A stretch of DNA of 64,000 bases from an uncultured beta proteobacterium (GTDB lineage: Bacteria; Pseudomonadota; Gammaproteobacteria; Burkholderiales; Burkholderiaceae_E). Positions 1-8,935 of this stretch are shown piece by piece (the stretch's first letter is position 1; every line of letters starts with the position of its first letter). A model generated the notes under the pieces. The model was not told the origin of the DNA, did not search any database, and worked only from the letters and a program-made list of their open reading frames with translations. Made by a program: the position numbers and the translations under genes. The stretch spans positions 16,693-80,692 of the forward strand of contig CAIZNI010000060.1 of the NCBI GenBank assembly GCA_903934295.1, given 5' to 3'.

Positions 1-543
1 GATCCACGAGCCGCCCACGCAGGGGACGTTGGGCTGCGCCAGGAATTCCCGCGCATTGGCTGCGCCGATTCCGCCGGTGGGGCAAAAGCGCACCGTCGGA
101 AACGGGCCGGCGAGCGCGCGCAGCATGCCGATCCCGCCGGCCTGTTCGGCGGGAAAGAGCTTCATCCGATCGAAGCCTGCATCCAGTGCCGACATCACAT
201 TCGAGGCGTTGGCCACACCCGGCAGAAAGGGCAGGCCGCAGGCGCTGACCTCGGCCAGCAGCGTGGCGGTGGTGCCGGGGCTCACGATGAATTCGGCACC
301 CGCGGCCACCGAGCGTTCGAGGTCGCCCGCATTGAGCACGGTGCCCGCGCCGACCACCACGCCGTCGACTTCGCTGCGGATTGCGCGGATTGCCTGCAGC
401 CCGGCGGGCGTGCGCAGGGTGATTTCGAGCACACGCACCCCGCCGGCCGCCAGCGCGCGCGCCAGGGGGACGGCGCAATCGGGTTCCTCGATCACGATGA
501 CCGGAATCACCGGGCCCATGGCCATGATGTCCGAGATGTTCAT
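1..543 (-). CDS. eda: KDPG aldolase (2-dehydro-3-deoxy-phosphogluconate aldolase), 3' end cut off by the window
   Basis: Class I aldolase of the Entner-Doudoroff pathway, splitting KDPG into pyruvate and glyceraldehyde-3-phosphate. 181 residues are visible, starting MNISDIMAMGPVIPVIVI; the C-terminal end runs off the left edge. Diagnostic motifs are LEITLRTP (Glu40), the VGAGTVLN strand, the Schiff-base lysine in RMKLFPAE (about Lys128), and the phosphate-binding PTGGI loop. The ATG at 543 lies 32 bases after the edd stop on the same strand, so edd-eda is one operon probably driven from upstream of edd. The family is clear; only the missing end is unknown. Confidence 0.95.
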   Translation of the reverse strand, partial: MNISDIMAMGPVIPVIVIEEPDCAVPLARALAAGGVRVLEITLRTPAGLQAIRAIRSEVDGVVVGAGTVLNAGDLERSVAAGAEFIVSPGTTATLLAEVSACGLPFLPGVANASNVMSALDAGFDRMKLFPAEQAGGIGMLRALAGPFPTVRFCPTGGIGAANAREFLAQPNVPCVGGSWI

Positions 544-575
544 TGCTCGACCTTTCGGGGGAGGGGGAAGGGGGG

Positions 576-2387
<1,812 letters not shown>

Positions 2388-2446
2388 GGCGTTGTCCTGC
2401 TGCGGGTGGTTGGTCGGTCGGGCGAGCGGCGGCAGATCGGCCAATT

Positions 2447-2461
2447 TGTAGTATTGCTACA
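2447..2461. promoter_or_regulatory. Putative HexR operator upstream of edd
   Basis: The 15-base dyad TGTAGTATTGCTACA has 6 of 7 symmetric arm positions. It closely fits the published proteobacterial HexR box (TGTARTWWWAYTACA, from memory). It sits 60 bases upstream of the edd start in the edd/zwf divergent gap, and a HexR-like gene lies at the end of the zwf operon. Binding by that regulator is inferred. Confidence 0.7.
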
Positions 2462-2502
2462 TTAAATTCAGCGATCCCCGAGAGAGTTTGCGGGCATCTT
2501 CA

Positions 2503-2531
2503 TTGACATGCAATGACCTATCGGTTGTAAT
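2503..2531 (+). promoter_or_regulatory. Sigma-70 promoter of zwf-pgl-hexR
   Basis: A perfect -35 TTGACA (2503-2508) is followed by a 17-base spacer and the -10 TGTAAT (2526-2531, 5 of 6 to consensus). The start of transcription would fall near 2538, about 60 bases before the chosen zwf ATG. The -10 lies inside the second dyad at 2525-2549. Confidence 0.7.
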
Positions 2532-2549
2532 TTTGGAGGAAAACTACAA
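2525..2549. promoter_or_regulatory. Second, extended dyad over the zwf -10/+1 region
   Basis: TTGTAATTTT and AAAACTACAA form 10-base arms (9 of 10 complementary) around a GGAGG centre. The outer TTGTA/TACAA ends match HexR half-sites, but the spacing is longer than the canonical box. Its overlap with the -10 suggests a repressor site. GGAGG followed by an in-frame TTG at 2551 also looks like a ribosome binding site, but it would lie at or before +1 if the promoter call is right. Confidence 0.5.
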
Positions 2550-2598
2550 ATTGTTCGGCCAATCTGGTCGAACCGACCCTGCCCTGGAGCTGCTCTCG

Positions 2599-4050
2599 AT
2601 GACTGCTTTCGATCTCGTCCTGTTTGGGGGCACCGGCGACCTCGCGATGCGCAAGCTGCTGCCCGCGCTGTACCAGCGGCACCGCGACACCGCCGATGCC
2701 GCCGGCTGGCGGATCATCGCGGTGGGTCGTCATCCGATCACGCGCGAGCAGTTCCTGGCCCGCGCGCAGGAAAGCCTGCGGCGCTTCGTGGCGGCGACCG
2801 ACTTTCACGACGACGCCTTCGCCCGCTTCGCGCAGTGTCTGGACTACCGCGCCCTGGATGCCTCGCGCGCCGAGTCGTTCGGCGATCTGGCCGCGCTGTT
2901 CGCCGACGCGGGCGAGCGCATCCGGGTGTTCTATCTGGCCACTGCGCCGGACCTGTTCGTCAGCATCTGCGAGAGCCTGGCGGCGGCGGGCCTGGTGACG
3001 CCGCAGTCACGGGTCGTGCTCGAGAAACCCCTCGGGCGCGATCTGGCGTCGGCCAACCGGATCAACGAGAAGGTCGGCGCCATCTTTCGCGAGGACCAGA
3101 TCTACCGGATCGATCACTACCTGGGCAAGGAGCCGGTGCAGAACCTGGTCGCGCTGCGTTTCGGCAACGCCCTGCTCGAGCCCCTTTGGAGTCGCGCGTG
3201 GGTCAGCAACGTCCAGATCACCATTGCCGAGACCGTCGGCGTCGAGGGGCGCGGCGAGTTCTACGACCGGATCGGGGCGCTGCGCGACATGGTGCAGAAC
3301 CACCTGCTGCAGCTGCTCTGCATCCTGGCGATGGAGCCGCCGACCAGCATCGATGCCGACGCGGTGCGCGATGAGAAGCTCAAGGTGCTGCGCGCGCTCA
3401 AGCCGCTCACGCGCGAAGACATCACGACCAGCGCGGTGCGCGGTCAGTACCGGGCCGGTGCGATCGATGGCGAGGCGGTGGCCGGTTACCTGGATGAGCA
3501 GGGAATCCCGTCGACCAGCAGCACCGAGACCTTCGTGGCGCTCAAGGCCGAACTGGGCAACTGGCGCTGGGCCGGCGTGCCCTTCTATCTGCGCACCGGC
3601 AAGCGAATGCAGGAGCGGCTGGCCGAGATCGTGGTCACCTTCCGGGACGTGCCGCATCCGATCCTGCCCACCGCGTCGGGCGCCCGCGAGGGCAACAAGC
3701 TGGTGATCCAGCTCCAGCCCGAAGAGAGCCTGAGCCTGCACATGATGGCCAAGGTGCCGGGCGACGAGATGCGGGTGCGGCCGGTGCAACTCGGCCTGGA
3801 TTTCGGCGACACCGTCCAGACCCGCAGTTGGGACGCCTATGAGCGGCTGCTGATGGACGTGATCCGCGGGCGGCTGACGCTGTTCATGCGTCGCGATGAA
3901 CTCGATGCGGCCTGGCGCTGGGTCGAGCCGATTCTCGAGGCCTGGAGCCGGCCGGGCGACCGCCCCAAGAGCTACACCGCCGGTTCCTGGGGGCCGGCGG
4001 CCGCCAGTGCGCTGATCGCGCGCGATGGCTTCGGCTGGCGCGAGGAATAG
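2599..4050 (+). CDS. zwf: Glucose-6-phosphate 1-dehydrogenase
   Basis: Oxidises glucose-6-phosphate to 6-phosphogluconolactone with NAD(P)+. The 483 residues begin [20 protein letters not shown], with a Rossmann GxTGDLA dinucleotide-binding motif at residues 9-15. The active-site signature [13 protein letters not shown] and the RTGKRM substrate region are present. ATG 2599 follows GGAG and gives the family length; an in-frame TTG at 2551 would add 16 residues and cannot be excluded. It is first in zwf-pgl-hexR; the pgl start lies 4 bases after its stop. Confidence 0.96.
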   Translation: MTAFDLVLFGGTGDLAMRKLLPALYQRHRDTADAAGWRIIAVGRHPITREQFLARAQESLRRFVAATDFHDDAFARFAQCLDYRALDASRAESFGDLAALFADAGERIRVFYLATAPDLFVSICESLAAAGLVTPQSRVVLEKPLGRDLASANRINEKVGAIFREDQIYRIDHYLGKEPVQNLVALRFGNALLEPLWSRAWVSNVQITIAETVGVEGRGEFYDRIGALRDMVQNHLLQLLCILAMEPPTSIDADAVRDEKLKVLRALKPLTREDITTSAVRGQYRAGAIDGEAVAGYLDEQGIPSTSSTETFVALKAELGNWRWAGVPFYLRTGKRMQERLAEIVVTFRDVPHPILPTASGAREGNKLVIQLQPEESLSLHMMAKVPGDEMRVRPVQLGLDFGDTVQTRSWDAYERLLMDVIRGRLTLFMRRDELDAAWRWVEPILEAWSRPGDRPKSYTAGSWGPAAASALIARDGFGWREE

Positions 4051-4054
4051 GGCG

Positions 4055-4843
4055 GTGAACCCGCCGGTGCCGATGAACGAGCAGGCCGGTCTCGCCGCGC
4101 TGGCGCTGGACGCCGCACTCGAGCAGTGCCGCTTCACCGATCCGGCGACTGCGGGCGCGGCGCTGGCTGAGCGCGTGGGCCGATTGCTCGGTTCGGCGAT
4201 CGCGGCGCGTGGGTCGGCGTCGCTGGCGGTGTCGGGCGGGCGCAGCCCGATCGCCTTTCTGCGCGCCCTGAGCGAGCAGCCGCTCGACTGGTCCAGGGTG
4301 TCGGTGACCCTGGTCGATGAACGCTGGGTCGATCCGGGCAGCGCCGACAGCAACGAAGCGCTGATCCATGAGCATCTGTTGCGCGGGCCCGCGGCCGGCG
4401 CGCATTGGGTGCCGCTCAAGGGTGTCGAATCATCGCCTGCAGCCGGTCTGGTCGCGGCTCAGGCGCGGCTGCGCGCGATGCCCTGGCCCCTGGACGCGGT
4501 GGTGCTCGGCATGGGTGATGACGGCCATACCGCGTCGCTGTTTCCCGGTGCGCCGGGGCTGGCGGCGGCGCTCGATCCGCACGGCACGGCCTGGCTGGCG
4601 GCGATCGATCCGCCCGGCGCGCCCCATGCCCGACTGAGCCTGACGCTGGCCGCGTTGCGTCAGGCGCGGCAGGTGTTCATCCTGATTGCCGGGGCAGCCA
4701 AGCGTCGGGTGATCGAGCAGGCGGCGCGCAGCGGTGATCCGGCCGTCTGGCCGATCGCGGGCGTGCTGGGTGGGTCGGGTGCGGCGGGCGGGGTCGGCGG
4801 GGTCAACGGGCCGGTGACGCTCTACTGGTCGGCCGATGTCTGA
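4055..4843 (+). CDS. pgl: 6-phosphogluconolactonase (DevB/SOL type)
   Basis: Hydrolyses 6-phosphoglucono-lactone, linking Zwf to Edd. It belongs to the NagB-like fold family, shown by LAVSGGRSP, SVTLVDERWV and GMGDDGHTASLFPG. GTG 4055 is chosen because GAGGAA at 4042-4047 lies 7 bases upstream, giving 262 residues; ATG 4073 is an alternative with no good ribosome binding site. Its last 8 bases overlap the hexR start, so the two are probably translationally coupled. The C-terminal glycine-rich stretch (about residues 236-252) is unremarkable low complexity. Confidence 0.93.
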   Translation: MNPPVPMNEQAGLAALALDAALEQCRFTDPATAGAALAERVGRLLGSAIAARGSASLAVSGGRSPIAFLRALSEQPLDWSRVSVTLVDERWVDPGSADSNEALIHEHLLRGPAAGAHWVPLKGVESSPAAGLVAAQARLRAMPWPLDAVVLGMGDDGHTASLFPGAPGLAAALDPHGTAWLAAIDPPGAPHARLSLTLAALRQARQVFILIAGAAKRRVIEQAARSGDPAVWPIAGVLGGSGAAGGVGGVNGPVTLYWSADV

Positions 4844-5747
4844 GCCGATGTCTGAGCCGGCCCGCAAGCGGCGGGCTGCGTCCCTGCCGCCCCCGCCCGC
4901 CGGCTCGCTTCTTGAGCGGATCGCGCGCGAGTCCGGCGATCTGCGTCCGTCGGAGCGGCGCGTCGCGGACTTCGTCGGGCGGCACCCGAACGATGTGCTC
5001 ACGCTGTCGATCGCAGCACTCGCGTTGCGCGCCGGCGTCAGCCAGCCGACGGTGGCGCGCTTCGCGCTGGGTCTGGGCTTCAGCGGTTACCGCGAGTTCA
5101 AGCTGCGACTGGCGCAAAGCCTGGCCAGCGGGATCCCGTTCGTGCACCACGATGTCGGTCCGCGCGACTCGCCGCTGGAGGTCGCCAACAAGGTGTTCGA
5201 CCGCTCGATCGCGACGCTGCTGCAGGTGCGCAACCACCTCGACCCGGCCGCGCTCCAGTCCGCCATCGCGCTGATGGTCCGGGCCCGCCGAATCGAGTTC
5301 TATGGCCTGGGCAATTCCGGCATCGTCGCGATGGACGCGCAGCACAAGTTCTTCCGGTTCGGGGTGGCCGCCGCCGCGCATGCGGATGCGCATGTGCAGG
5401 GAATGGCGGCGGTGGTGCTGGGCCGCGGCGGGCTGGTGGTGGCCATTTCGGCCAGCGGCCGCACCGCCGACCTGGTGAACAACCTGGAGATCGCCCGCCA
5501 GTCGGGCGCCAAGGCCATCGGCATCACCCGCACCGGTTCACCGGTGGCCCGGGCCTGCGATCTGGTGCTGGGCATCGATGTGCCCGAGGATCCGGATGTC
5601 TACGCGCCGATGACCTCGCGCCTGGCGCATCTGGCGGTGATCGATGTGCTGGCGGTCGGGCTGGCGGTGTCGCGCGGGTCGTCGATCGCCGGCCAGCTGG
5701 GCCGCATCAAGCAGACCATCCTGGCGCGGCGCATTCCGGAGGGCTGA
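4836..5747 (+). CDS. hexR: RpiR-family transcriptional regulator, probable HexR
   Basis: The 303 residues carry an N-terminal RpiR-type helix-turn-helix (about residues 25-100, with LSIAALALRAGVSQPTVARF as recognition region) and a C-terminal SIS sugar-phosphate-binding domain (about residues 140-280, with FYGLGNSGIVAMD and ISASGRTADLV). In characterised proteobacteria HexR represses zwf and edd-eda and is released by KDPG. The position at the end of zwf-pgl and the HexR boxes at 2447 and 2525 support that role and autoregulation. The N-terminus contains MSEP twice, from a 12-base tandem duplication, so ATG 4836 and ATG 4848 are both possible; 4836 overlaps the pgl stop. Confidence 0.9.
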   Translation: MSEPMSEPARKRRAASLPPPPAGSLLERIARESGDLRPSERRVADFVGRHPNDVLTLSIAALALRAGVSQPTVARFALGLGFSGYREFKLRLAQSLASGIPFVHHDVGPRDSPLEVANKVFDRSIATLLQVRNHLDPAALQSAIALMVRARRIEFYGLGNSGIVAMDAQHKFFRFGVAAAAHADAHVQGMAAVVLGRGGLVVAISASGRTADLVNNLEIARQSGAKAIGITRTGSPVARACDLVLGIDVPEDPDVYAPMTSRLAHLAVIDVLAVGLAVSRGSSIAGQLGRIKQTILARRIPEG

Positions 5748-5748
5748 A

Positions 5749-5919
5749 CTAGCGTCCGTTCGAGACCAGTCGCAGCAGCTTGTCCATGGTCTGGTCGGCC
5801 CAGTGGTCGGGTTTTTCCTGGATCCGCTGCTCGCCCAGCGCGAGCAGCTCGGCGGGCACCTTGTGCCGCGTGCAGTAGTCACGCCAGTACTGCTTGACTT
5901 CGTCGGTGGTGAGATTCAT
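5749..5919 (-). CDS. Small hypothetical protein (56 aa)
   Basis: Starts MNLTTDEVKQYWRDYC and has an acidic/basic helical composition without a signal peptide or membrane segment. I do not recognise the family. It ends one base from the hexR stop in convergent orientation. GGAAGA lies about 10 bases before ATG 5919, a usable ribosome binding site. The evenly mixed, well-folded-looking composition differs from the arginine/proline-rich shadow frames nearby, which favours a real gene. Confidence 0.55.
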   Translation of the reverse strand: MNLTTDEVKQYWRDYCTRHKVPAELLALGEQRIQEKPDHWADQTMDKLLRLVSNGR

Positions 5920-6024
5920 GGCTGCTTGTTCTTCCAATGTCTGCTGGTTCGCCCGATGTCAGCTTGTTCTTCCAGTCCTGGCCGCGACCGGCGCAGTCAT
6001 CGCGATGATCTTGCCGCGCCAACG

Positions 6025-6054
6025 AAAAAGGCCTCGGCTTGCGCCAAGGCCTTT
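6025..6054 (-). terminator. Intrinsic terminator of tRNA-Lys
   Basis: Read on the minus strand, a 12-base-pair stem (AAAGGCCTTGGC with GCCGAGGCCTTT, one G-T pair) closes on a GCAA tetraloop and runs into TTTTT. It begins 8 bases after the encoded CCA end of the tRNA. Confidence 0.85.
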
Positions 6055-6062
6055 CGAGAATT

Positions 6063-6138
6063 TGGTAGGCCGTGCGGGATTCGAACCTGCGACCAACGGA
6101 TTAAAAGTCCGCTGCTCTACCAGCTGAGCTAACGACCC
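6063..6138 (-). tRNA. tRNA-Lys (anticodon TTT)
   Basis: A 76-nucleotide cloverleaf including an encoded 3' CCA. The D arm is GCTC-AGCTGGTA-GAGC, the anticodon stem-loop CGGACTTTTAATCCG puts TTT at the anticodon, and the T arm contains GGTTCGAATCC. The acceptor stem GGGTCGT pairs with ACGGCCT using two G-U pairs. It is a single-gene unit with its own promoter and terminator. Confidence 0.97.
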
Positions 6139-6152
6139 AAAGTCAGCCTTCG

Positions 6153-6181
6153 ATTATACGAAAGCCTGCGTGCGAGGTCAA
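6153..6181 (-). promoter_or_regulatory. Promoter of tRNA-Lys
   Basis: On the minus strand, TTGACC (6176-6181) and a perfect TATAAT (6153-6158) are separated by 17 bases. Transcription would start about 8 bases before the mature tRNA 5' end. This is one of the strongest promoter matches in the window. Confidence 0.85.
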
Positions 6182-6213
6182 ATCGAATCATGTGTGAAGC
6201 GGTGAGCGGGCGC

Positions 6214-7329
6214 CTATTCCATGCGCCCGACGCGCCACATCTGGTATTTCAGCGCTGCGATGCCGCCGACCATGATCGCGGCCAGCGCGATGAAGGATCC
6301 GACCGACAGGGTGGAGACGCCCGACAGACCCTGGCCCACCGTGCAGCCCATCGCGGTGACGCCCCCCACGCCCATCAGCGCGGCGCCGGCCAGGTGGTTG
6401 GCGGTGTCTTCGGTGCCGCCGAAGCCTTCCCAGCGAAACTGGCGGCTGAGCATCGCGTGCATGAACGAGCCGATCACCAGGCCGAGCACCGCCACGATGC
6501 CCAGGGTCAGTACACGGCTCTTGTCGCTCCAGAGCATCAGTAACTCGAGCGTGTAGGCGACCGGCGCCACGAAGCTCAGCGACTCGATGCGTCCCGAGTT
6601 GGTGCCGACGAATTTTTCCTCCAGCGTGTTGGGATCTTCGGCGACATAGCCGAGCGCGCCGCTGACGGCCCACACCGCGACGATGGCCGCGCCGATCGCC
6701 AGCGAGCCGATGATCGGTTCGGCGCGCCGGAATTCGCGCCCGGCCAGGGCGAAGGCGACCAGTCCCAGTCCGATGCCCAGGCCCAGCGCCAGGCGCCAGC
6801 CCGGCAGCGCCGCGGCATCGCCGCCGGCCAGCAGCCGGGGCAGGTCCTGGCCGTGCGGCAGGGTGACGCTGACGGGGTCGATGAACGTCACCCGGAAAAC
6901 CCCGAACACGCCGCGCAGGGTCATGTAGGCGAATAGGCCCAGCACGCAGAAGACCACCAGGCTCTTGAGCGAGCCGCCGCCGATGCGCAGCAGCGTCTTG
7001 CTGCCGCAGCCCGATGCCAGCACCATACCGGCGCCGAACATCAGTCCGCCGACCAGGTAGGACAGCCAGGTGAGGGCCGGCGCGGTGTAGAAGCTCTTGT
7101 TCAGGTCGATGATGCCGGCCCAGGCCAGCATCTGGGTGCCCGCGATCGCGACTCCGATGGCGCACAGCCACATGCGCATCCGGTTCCAGTCGCCCATGTT
7201 GATGATGTCGGCCAGCGCGCCCATGGTGCAGAAGTGGCAGCGCTGCATCAGGGCGCCCAGCACCAGCGTGACAGCAAAGGTGCAGGAGATCACGGTGGCC
7301 TGGATGGCCGGTATGTCGATGGTGGGCAT
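6214..7329 (-). CDS. YeeE/YedE (TsuA-like) thiosulfate/sulfur transporter
   Basis: A 371-residue polytopic inner-membrane protein with about nine hydrophobic segments. The family's conserved cysteine motifs are present: QRCHFCTMGA near residue 31, LASGCGSKTL, and MGCTVGQGLSG near the C-terminus. In characterised TsuA these cysteines relay thiosulfate through the channel. No rhodanese or TusA partner lies next to it here, so the substrate is inferred from family only. It stands between tRNA-Lys and cpoB on the same strand, 34 bases upstream of nothing related, so it is probably its own unit. Confidence 0.85.
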   Translation of the reverse strand: MPTIDIPAIQATVISCTFAVTLVLGALMQRCHFCTMGALADIINMGDWNRMRMWLCAIGVAIAGTQMLAWAGIIDLNKSFYTAPALTWLSYLVGGLMFGAGMVLASGCGSKTLLRIGGGSLKSLVVFCVLGLFAYMTLRGVFGVFRVTFIDPVSVTLPHGQDLPRLLAGGDAAALPGWRLALGLGIGLGLVAFALAGREFRRAEPIIGSLAIGAAIVAVWAVSGALGYVAEDPNTLEEKFVGTNSGRIESLSFVAPVAYTLELLMLWSDKSRVLTLGIVAVLGLVIGSFMHAMLSRQFRWEGFGGTEDTANHLAGAALMGVGGVTAMGCTVGQGLSGVSTLSVGSFIALAAIMVGGIAALKYQMWRVGRME

Positions 7330-7363
7330 GAAAGGGGCTAGGAGGGGGCCTGGAGGGGCGCGG

Positions 7364-8227
7364 TTATTTCAGGGTGGCCAGGCGATCGCGCGCCTGGGGG
7401 GCGGCCGCGCTGTCGGGGTAGCGTTCGAGCAGCTGCTGCAGGCTGCGTCGGGCGGCCTTCTTGTCGCCGCCTTCGATGTGGCAATAGGCCACGCTGAGCA
7501 GGGCGTCGGCGGCGCGGGGGTGGGCGGGGTGACGCGCCAGGAACAGCTGATGCGAGGCGAGTGCGCCCGGGTAGTCCTTCTGGGCGAACTGCGCGGCGCC
7601 GCTCCAGTAGAGCGCGTTGGCCGCGTAGCCGCTGGTGGGCCAGCGAGCCCTCAGGGCGGCCAGACCGTTGGCCGCCGCAGCGAAGTCGCCGGCCTGGAAC
7701 GCGGTCAGCGCGGCGTCGTAGCTGCGGCGTTCATCGGCTTCCACCGTGACTGACTTGCCGTCGATCTGGACACTCACCGGTTCGAAGGGCTTGATGCGCC
7801 CGTCGACCTCGGCGGCCAGATCGCGCTGTCGGCGCTGCGTCTGGGCCAGTTCGTTGGTCTGGGTCTCGACCTGGCCGCGCAGGCGGGCGATTTCCTGCTT
7901 GAGCAGTTCGATCTGGTTCTGCAGCTCGATCTGTCCGCGGGCGAGCTGCTCAAGGCGATCGAGTCGCTGACCCAGTGCCTCGATGCTGGTGCTCAGTGCC
8001 CCAACGCTGGTGTTGAGTGCCCCGACGCTGGTGCTCAGTTCGCGCAGTCGCGCGCCGGTGTCGCGATTCTGGATCTCGAGCCGCCCGCGCAGGTCGATGA
8101 TGGCCTTGCGGGCCTCGTCGTCGCCAAACAGCGCATGGGCGGGCGCGGTGGCCCCCAGCAGGAGGGCGCTCAGGACGGCGTGCCGCACGGCCGCCGTGAA
8201 TCGTTCGGTGTTCGGTCGCATCGCCAT
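7364..8227 (-). CDS. cpoB: Cell division coordinator CpoB (YbgF), Tol-Pal system periplasmic protein
   Basis: 287 residues with a Sec signal peptide ending near TAPAHA, an N-terminal coiled coil (about residues 40-140), and C-terminal tetratricopeptide repeats. The coiled coil contains near-identical heptads (STSVGAL, NTSVGAL, STSIEAL) from a 21-base tandem repeat at about 7989-8037. CpoB links peptidoglycan synthesis to Tol-driven outer-membrane constriction. ATG 8227 shares its A with the pal stop (TGATG); a GTG at 8230 is also in frame. It is last in the tol-pal operon. Confidence 0.92.
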   Translation of the reverse strand: MAMRPNTERFTAAVRHAVLSALLLGATAPAHALFGDDEARKAIIDLRGRLEIQNRDTGARLRELSTSVGALNTSVGALSTSIEALGQRLDRLEQLARGQIELQNQIELLKQEIARLRGQVETQTNELAQTQRRQRDLAAEVDGRIKPFEPVSVQIDGKSVTVEADERRSYDAALTAFQAGDFAAAANGLAALRARWPTSGYAANALYWSGAAQFAQKDYPGALASHQLFLARHPAHPRAADALLSVAYCHIEGGDKKAARRSLQQLLERYPDSAAAPQARDRLATLK

Positions 8228-8832
8228 CACTGGTAGACCAGGTCGGCGCGACGGTTTTCGGCCATCGCGGCGTCATCGGTTCCGGTGGCCTTGGGCTTCT
8301 CCTCGCCCAGGCTCACCGCCTCGAGTTGCGCGTCGGGCACCCCGACCGCCAGCAGCGCCTTGCGCACCGCTTCGGAACGCTTCTGGCCGAGCGCGAGGTT
8401 GTACTCGCGGCTGCCGCGCTCATCGGTGTTGCCCTGGATGATCACCTTGCGGTTCTTGTTGGCGATCAGGAACCGGCCATGGGCCTCGATCAGGCCCTTG
8501 AATTCATCGCGGATGGTGTACTGGTCGAAGTCGAAGTAGATGCTGCGCCGGGCCAGCACGCCGGCCGGATCGTCGAGTGCGGATTTCGATTCGGTCTGCA
8601 CCGGGGTGATCTGGCGCGAGCCGGTGCCGGTGCCGGCGGCTGGATCGGTGCCCGGGGTGCCTGGGGCACCCGACCCGGGGCTGCCCGAGCCCGGGCTGCC
8701 CGAGCCCGGGCTGCCCGAGGCGGTCCGGCTCTCGATCGGGGCGCCCTGTCCCTCATCGAGCTTGATGCTCGAACAGGCAGCCAGTGCGACGAGACTGGCG
8801 GCAGCCAGGGCAAGGCGAAGCTTTGCGTGCAT
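8227..8832 (-). CDS. pal: Peptidoglycan-associated lipoprotein Pal
   Basis: 201 residues. A lipoprotein signal with lipobox LAAC puts the lipidated Cys at residue 20. A Gly-Ser-Pro linker follows (about residues 37-65), then an OmpA-like peptidoglycan-binding domain with IYFDFDQYTI and GNTDERGSREYN. It anchors the outer membrane to peptidoglycan and binds TolB. GGAG lies 8 bases before ATG 8832. The linker contains three copies of SPGSG coded by three 15-base repeats (8669-8713), which could vary in number between strains. Confidence 0.95.
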   Translation of the reverse strand: MHAKLRLALAAASLVALAACSSIKLDEGQGAPIESRTASGSPGSGSPGSGSPGSGAPGTPGTDPAAGTGTGSRQITPVQTESKSALDDPAGVLARRSIYFDFDQYTIRDEFKGLIEAHGRFLIANKNRKVIIQGNTDERGSREYNLALGQKRSEAVRKALLAVGVPDAQLEAVSLGEEKPKATGTDDAAMAENRRADLVYQ

Positions 8833-8935
8833 GTTGGTTCTCCGGGTGGAACGCTGAGCGGATGACAGGTGAAAAGAGGAACGAGGTGCGGCTGAACGGC
8901 AGGCGGACTGGTCAGCGCGGCTCGGGATGAGGGGG

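Noticed and set aside
3007..4419. 470-codon minus-strand frame opposite zwf and pgl
   Set aside because: Antisense shadow of two genes with full motif support; no domain or start signal of its own.
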